DNA from: Vibrio cholerae
Lineage (GTDB): Bacteria > Actinomycetota > Actinomycetes > Actinomycetales > Micrococcaceae
Length of the DNA: 64,000 bases
Assembly: GCA_009728235.1 (NCBI GenBank)
Contig: WNZI01000012.1
Location: 1-64,000 of the forward strand
Reading direction: 5' to 3'
The notes under the pieces were generated by a model. It saw nothing but the letters and a program-made list of their open reading frames with translations. It searched no databases and was not told where the DNA came from. The translations under genes and the position numbers were made by a program. The number at the start of each line of letters is the position of its first letter. The first letter of the stretch is position 1. Positions 60,230-64,000 of this stretch are shown here, one piece after another.

Positions 60230-62977
60230 CTACTTGCCTGCCGCGACCTTGCGCTTGGCAGGCGCCCTGCGGGTGGTCTTCTTCGGCGCCGGGCCCTTGG
60301 CACGCTTGTCGGCGAGCATCTCGATAGCCTGCTCACGCGTGAGTTCCTCGATCGCCATGGAGCCGGGCACCGTGATGTTCGTGACGCCGTCGGTGATGTA
60401 CGCGCCGAAGCGGCCGTCCTTCACCACGATGGGCTTCTCGCTCACGGGGTCGTCGCCGAACTCGGCCAGCGGGGGCGTCACCGCCCGTCCACCGCGCTGC
60501 TTGGGCTGCTTGTAGATCTCCAGCGCCTGCTCGAGGGTGATCGTGAAGATCTCCTCCTCCGAACCGATCGACCGCGAGTCGCTGCCCTTCTTCAGGTACG
60601 GACCGAAGCGGCCGTTCTGCACCGTGATCTCCTTGCCGTCCTCGTCCGTCCCGAGGACGCGCGGCAGGTTCATGAGCTTGAGTGCGTCCTCCAGCGTCAC
60701 GGTGTCCACGGACATGGATGTGAAGAGCGAGCCGGTGCGCGGCTTGACCTTCGCCGGCTTCTTCGGGGGCTTGGGTTTGCCGTTCTTGTAGTACTCGACC
60801 GGCTGGTTCGCGAGGTCCTCCGCTGTGACCTCGGGAATGAGTTCGATCACGTACGGCCCGTAACGGCCGTCGCGGGCGACGATCGTGCGTCCCGTCTCGG
60901 GATCGGTGCCCAGCGCACGTTCCTGGGACGTCGGCGCCTCCATCAGTTCGATGGCCTTCTCAGCCGTCAGCTCGTCCGGCGCGAGGTCCTCCGGGACGTT
61001 GGCGCGCTGCGGCTCCGTGCCCTCCGGCGCATCGGCGGGCAGGGGCTTCTCCAGATAGGGGCCGAACTTCCCGACCCGCAGGGTGATGCCCTCGGCGATC
61101 TCGACGGAGTTGATGCGGCGCGCATCGATCTCCCCGAGGTCGTTGACGATGGTGTGCAGGCCCGTCTCCTTGCGGTCACCGTAGTAGAACCGGTTCAGCC
61201 ACTCCACACGCCCCGCCTCGCCGCGCGAGATGCGGTCCAGGTCCTCCTCGAGCTCCGCGGTGAAGTCGTAATCCACGTAGTCGTTGAAGTGCTCCTCGAG
61301 CAGGCGGACCACCGAGAAGGCGATCCAGCTCGGCACCAGGGCCTGTCCGCGGGTGCGGACATAGCCGCGATCCATGATGGTGGACATCGTGGCGGCATAG
61401 GTCGACGGACGGCCGATCCCACGCTCGTCGAGCACCTTCACGAGGGACGCCTCGGTATAGCGCGGAGGCGGCGAGGTCTCGTGGCCGATCGCCTCGATGG
61501 CCGTCGCGCCCAGACCGTCGCCCTTGGCGACGTTCGGCAGACGCGTGCCCTGTGCGTCGTCCTCGCGGCCGTCCTCGTTGCGGTCGGCGTCCCGGCCCTC
61601 CTCGTACGCGGCCATGAAGCCGCGGAAGGTGATGACGGTACCCGATGCGGCGAACTCGGCGTCGCGACCGTCGGCACTCCTCGCGCCGAGGCGCAAGGAC
61701 GCCGTCGAGCCCTTGGCATCCGCCATCTGGGAGGCGACGGTGCGCTTCCAGATGAGCTCGTACAGTCGGAACTCGTCACCGCGCAGCGACTGGGCGACCT
61801 GCGCAGGGGTGCGGAAGGAGTCACCGGCGGGACGGATCGCCTCGTGCGCTTCCTGCGCGTTCTTCGCCTTGCCCTTGTAGACGCGAGGCGACTCGGGGAC
61901 GTACTCGGGGCCGTACAGCTCGGACGCCTGGCGGCGTGCTGCGTTGATGGCCTGGTCCGAGAGCGCAGACGAGTCCGTACGCATGTAGGTGATGTAGCCG
62001 TTCTCGTACAGCCGCTGCGCCACCTGCATGGTGACCTTGGAGCTGAAACGCAGCTTGCGAGCGGCCTCCTGCTGCAGCGTCGACGTCGTGAACGGCGCAG
62101 CAGGGCGCCGGGTGTAGGGCTTGGTCTCGAGGGAGCGTACCGCGAAGGCCGCACTCTCCAGGCCGGTGGCGAGGGAGCGCGCGGAGTCCTCGTCGAGGCG
62201 GACGGCGTTCGCGGCCTTCAGTTCGCCGCGGTCGGAGAAGTCCTTGCCTGTCGCGATGCGGCTGCCGTCCACGGCGACGAGCTTCGCCGGGAAGGTGCTG
62301 CCCTTGCTGGTGTCCTCGGGCGTGAAGGTCCCGGTCAGGTCCCAGTACGACGCCGTCCGGAACGCCATGCGCTCGCGCTCGCGCTCGACGACCAGGCGGG
62401 TGGCGACGGACTGCACACGACCGGCGGACAGGCCCCGGGCCACCTTGCGCCAGAGCACGGGGGAGATCTCGTAGCCGTACAGGCGGTCCAGGATGCGCCG
62501 GGTCTCCTGGGCGTCGACCATCGGGATGTCGACGTCGCGGAGCTCACCCATCGCGCGGGTGACGGCCTCCTTGGTGATCTCCCCGAACGTCAGCCGGTAG
62601 ACGGGGACCTTCGGCTTCAGGACCTGGAGCAGGTGCCATGCGATGGCTTCGCCCTCGCGGTCGTTATCAGTGGCGAGGTAGAGCTCGTCGGCGTCCTTCA
62701 GGGCGGCCTTCAGCTCGGCGACCGTCTTCCGCTTCTCCGGGGAGACGACGTAGTACGGTTCGAAATCGTTGTCGAGGTCGACGGCGAACTTCCCCACCGA
62801 CGACTTCTTGAGCTCAGCAGGGAGGTCGGAGGGCTGCGGGAGGTCCCGGATGTGCCCCATGGACGCCGCGACCTGGAAACCCTCGCCGAGATAGCCCGAG
62901 ATGCTCTTGATCTTGCTCGGGGACTCTACGATGACGAGTTTCTTGCCGTGCTTCTTGTCCGTGGCCTTGGTCGGCAC
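60230..62977 (-). CDS. topA: DNA topoisomerase I
   Basis: 915 residues from GTG 62977. TOPRIM: KKLVIVESPSKIKSISGYLG and LYLATDNDREGEAIAWHLL. Cap and gate domains: GYEISPVLWRKVARGLSAGR and the active-site Tyr in GYITYMRTDSSALS (about residue 330). Repeated actinobacterial C-terminal modules (GRFGPYLKKG, GRYGPYVIEL, DGRFGAYITDG) and a Lys/Arg tail replace zinc fingers. AGGAG lies only two bases before the GTG, an unusually short spacing. Confidence 0.95.
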   Translation of the reverse strand: MPTKATDKKHGKKLVIVESPSKIKSISGYLGEGFQVAASMGHIRDLPQPSDLPAELKKSSVGKFAVDLDNDFEPYYVVSPEKRKTVAELKAALKDADELYLATDNDREGEAIAWHLLQVLKPKVPVYRLTFGEITKEAVTRAMGELRDVDIPMVDAQETRRILDRLYGYEISPVLWRKVARGLSAGRVQSVATRLVVERERERMAFRTASYWDLTGTFTPEDTSKGSTFPAKLVAVDGSRIATGKDFSDRGELKAANAVRLDEDSARSLATGLESAAFAVRSLETKPYTRRPAAPFTTSTLQQEAARKLRFSSKVTMQVAQRLYENGYITYMRTDSSALSDQAINAARRQASELYGPEYVPESPRVYKGKAKNAQEAHEAIRPAGDSFRTPAQVAQSLRGDEFRLYELIWKRTVASQMADAKGSTASLRLGARSADGRDAEFAASGTVITFRGFMAAYEEGRDADRNEDGREDDAQGTRLPNVAKGDGLGATAIEAIGHETSPPPRYTEASLVKVLDERGIGRPSTYAATMSTIMDRGYVRTRGQALVPSWIAFSVVRLLEEHFNDYVDYDFTAELEEDLDRISRGEAGRVEWLNRFYYGDRKETGLHTIVNDLGEIDARRINSVEIAEGITLRVGKFGPYLEKPLPADAPEGTEPQRANVPEDLAPDELTAEKAIELMEAPTSQERALGTDPETGRTIVARDGRYGPYVIELIPEVTAEDLANQPVEYYKNGKPKPPKKPAKVKPRTGSLFTSMSVDTVTLEDALKLMNLPRVLGTDEDGKEITVQNGRFGPYLKKGSDSRSIGSEEEIFTITLEQALEIYKQPKQRGGRAVTPPLAEFGDDPVSEKPIVVKDGRFGAYITDGVTNITVPGSMAIEELTREQAIEMLADKRAKGPAPKKTTRRAPAKRKVAAGK

Positions 62978-63098
62978 TTCTCTCCTATATATACGGGTGC
63001 GATGCCGTGGCAGGTCCTGGTGTCCGGTCCGGATCCCCAGCTGCTCAGGCTTCACCCAGTATGCGTCATGCGTACCGACACAAGGGTAACCGCTGGTT

Positions 63099-64000
63099 TC
63101 AGGGGGCCGGAATCAGGAAACCGTCGCGGACGAGCTGCTCGACGTCGAGCAATAGTTCCGAGGTGAACGCCGCATCCGGCCTTTCCAGCAACATCGCCAG
63201 GGCTCCTGCGATCTGGCCCGCGGTCAGGTCGCCGTCGCACGCCGAGACGAAACCGGCCAGTTCCGTGGTCAGCAGGCTGGTGCGCCGCAGGCCCGCTCCC
63301 TGACGCAGGAGGATCACGCCGGGGTGCTCCGCGCCGGGCCTCTGGTGGCGTTCCTCGGTGACGTCGTCCGCGACCAGCAGGAACTCGTCCGCGATGCCGA
63401 CGCCGGAGGACGCCTGTTCGGTGTGCGCCGCGAGCCAGTCCCCGCGCTCGACGGCGGCGGCGAGGTGCGGACCCACGGGCTGCTCGATCTCGTGGGTGAT
63501 CTCCTCGAGCGTCACGCGGACGAGGTCGCTCGGATTCGAGGGGCGCCGCAGCCAGACCGACCCGAACCCGATGCCCTCGACGCTGCGCGAGGCGAAGTCG
63601 GCGAGGTAGGCCGCGAAACTCCGCAGATAGGCGTCCCGGTCCCGGTTCTCCGCCGCGTCACGCAGCCAGGTCTCGGCGTACTGCACGGGAGGCAGCTGCT
63701 CGCGTTGGATGACCCAGGCATCGACACCCGGCGGCACGAAGCCCCGGATGCGGCGATCCCACGAGGTGCCGTCGGTGATCTCCCAGTTGCCGAGAAGCTG
63801 CACGGCACCGCCCGGCGCGAGGAGCCGGGGCAGCGTCCGGACCAGCGTCTCGACGATGGCATCACCCGCCAGTCCCCCGTCGCGGTAGGTGTAGGCCTCC
63901 TCGTGCACGCCCGTGCGCGGCGTGATCACGAAGGGCGGATTGGACACCACGAGATCGAACCGTTCGCCGTCGACGGGCTCGAGCAGGTTGCCGAGACGAA
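63099..64000 (-). CDS. class I SAM methyltransferase, 5' end beyond the window
   Basis: Partial: about 300 codons, continuing past the right edge. The NPPF catalytic motif (VVSNPPFVITPRTG) shows an N-methyltransferase of the HemK/N6-adenine type fold; LLAPGGAVQLLGNWEITDG follows. The C-terminal part (from about SVEGIGFGSVWLRRP) is an extra domain found in actinobacterial DUF7059/DUF7782-type methyltransferases near topA. The target (protein glutamine or nucleic acid) cannot be told. Confidence 0.8.
   Translation of the reverse strand, partial: RLGNLLEPVDGERFDLVVSNPPFVITPRTGVHEEAYTYRDGGLAGDAIVETLVRTLPRLLAPGGAVQLLGNWEITDGTSWDRRIRGFVPPGVDAWVIQREQLPPVQYAETWLRDAAENRDRDAYLRSFAAYLADFASRSVEGIGFGSVWLRRPSNPSDLVRVTLEEITHEIEQPVGPHLAAAVERGDWLAAHTEQASSGVGIADEFLLVADDVTEERHQRPGAEHPGVILLRQGAGLRRTSLLTTELAGFVSACDGDLTAGQIAGALAMLLERPDAAFTSELLLDVEQLVRDGFLIPAP

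Overview
The window reads as a high-GC actinobacterial chromosome of the Micrococcaceae type (Arthrobacter-like). Supporting signs are the tiny ribosomal protein bS22, a mycothiol-type DinB/TIGR03086 protein, a menB-menE-menA cluster, the order rex/glutaredoxin/HAD phosphatase, DUF4229 and PLDc_N membrane proteins, and an actinobacterial-style topA with a long Lys-rich tail. This assignment is inference from gene content; there is no rRNA gene in the window.

Positions 1 to about 16,420 are accessory DNA of plasmid or integrated-element type. Backbone-like genes (parA plus a small RHH partner, a DUF6573 protein, a HicB-like/HTH protein, an RMF-like protein, small unknown genes) alternate with AT-richer cargo: an AlbA_2 protein with an Abi_C/HEPN-like protein, a DUF4365 nuclease-like protein, and two pairs of small membrane-associated proteins. 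The element also holds a RelA/SpoT-fold toxin-like gene cut by an in-frame TAA and an HD-type alarmone-hydrolase-like gene broken by two frameshifts. GC-rich low-complexity spacers, repeated palindromic sites and many broken reading frames mark the region. No integrase, relaxase or replication gene was recognised, and the left end lies outside the window.

The right end of the accessory DNA falls inside an AraC-family regulator gene. The chromosomal sensor half (17,014 to about 16,420) runs in frame into element-derived sequence and has lost its AraC DNA-binding domain.

From 17 kb onward the sequence is ordinary chromosome. A TIGR03086 protein and a BLUF photoreceptor are followed by the phenylacetate catabolon: paaABCDE plus paaG, the TetR repressor gene paaR divergent from it, and a second operon paaJ-paaF-paaH-paaZ. 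A PaaR-type palindrome precedes each operon. PaaABCE epoxidises phenylacetyl-CoA, PaaG isomerises the product to an oxepin, PaaZ opens and oxidises the ring, and PaaF, PaaH and PaaJ carry out beta-oxidation. paaK is not in the window, and paaZ carries a one-base deletion.

Next come an oligopeptidase B gene, a beta-glucoside uptake and hydrolysis operon (lipoprotein, two permeases, GH1 enzyme, LacI regulator, the last one frameshifted) with two LacI-type operators, a thioesterase/SGNH esterase pair, menaquinone genes menB-menE-menA, a System II cytochrome c maturation operon (resA-ccdA-resB-ccsB), a YceI protein, rex, a glutaredoxin, a HAD phosphatase, bS22, two small regulators, an AcuC-type deacetylase, KtrB/KtrA potassium uptake, a GT87 membrane glycosyltransferase, proC, a sugar-isomerase-like enzyme, a Ppx/GppA phosphatase, topA and a partial methyltransferase gene.

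No tRNA, rRNA, CRISPR array or insertion sequence was found. Broken frames cluster in the first 16 kb, several at short tandem repeats, but two clear one-base deletions (paaZ, lacI) sit in the chromosome. Sequencing error must therefore be weighed against real decay.
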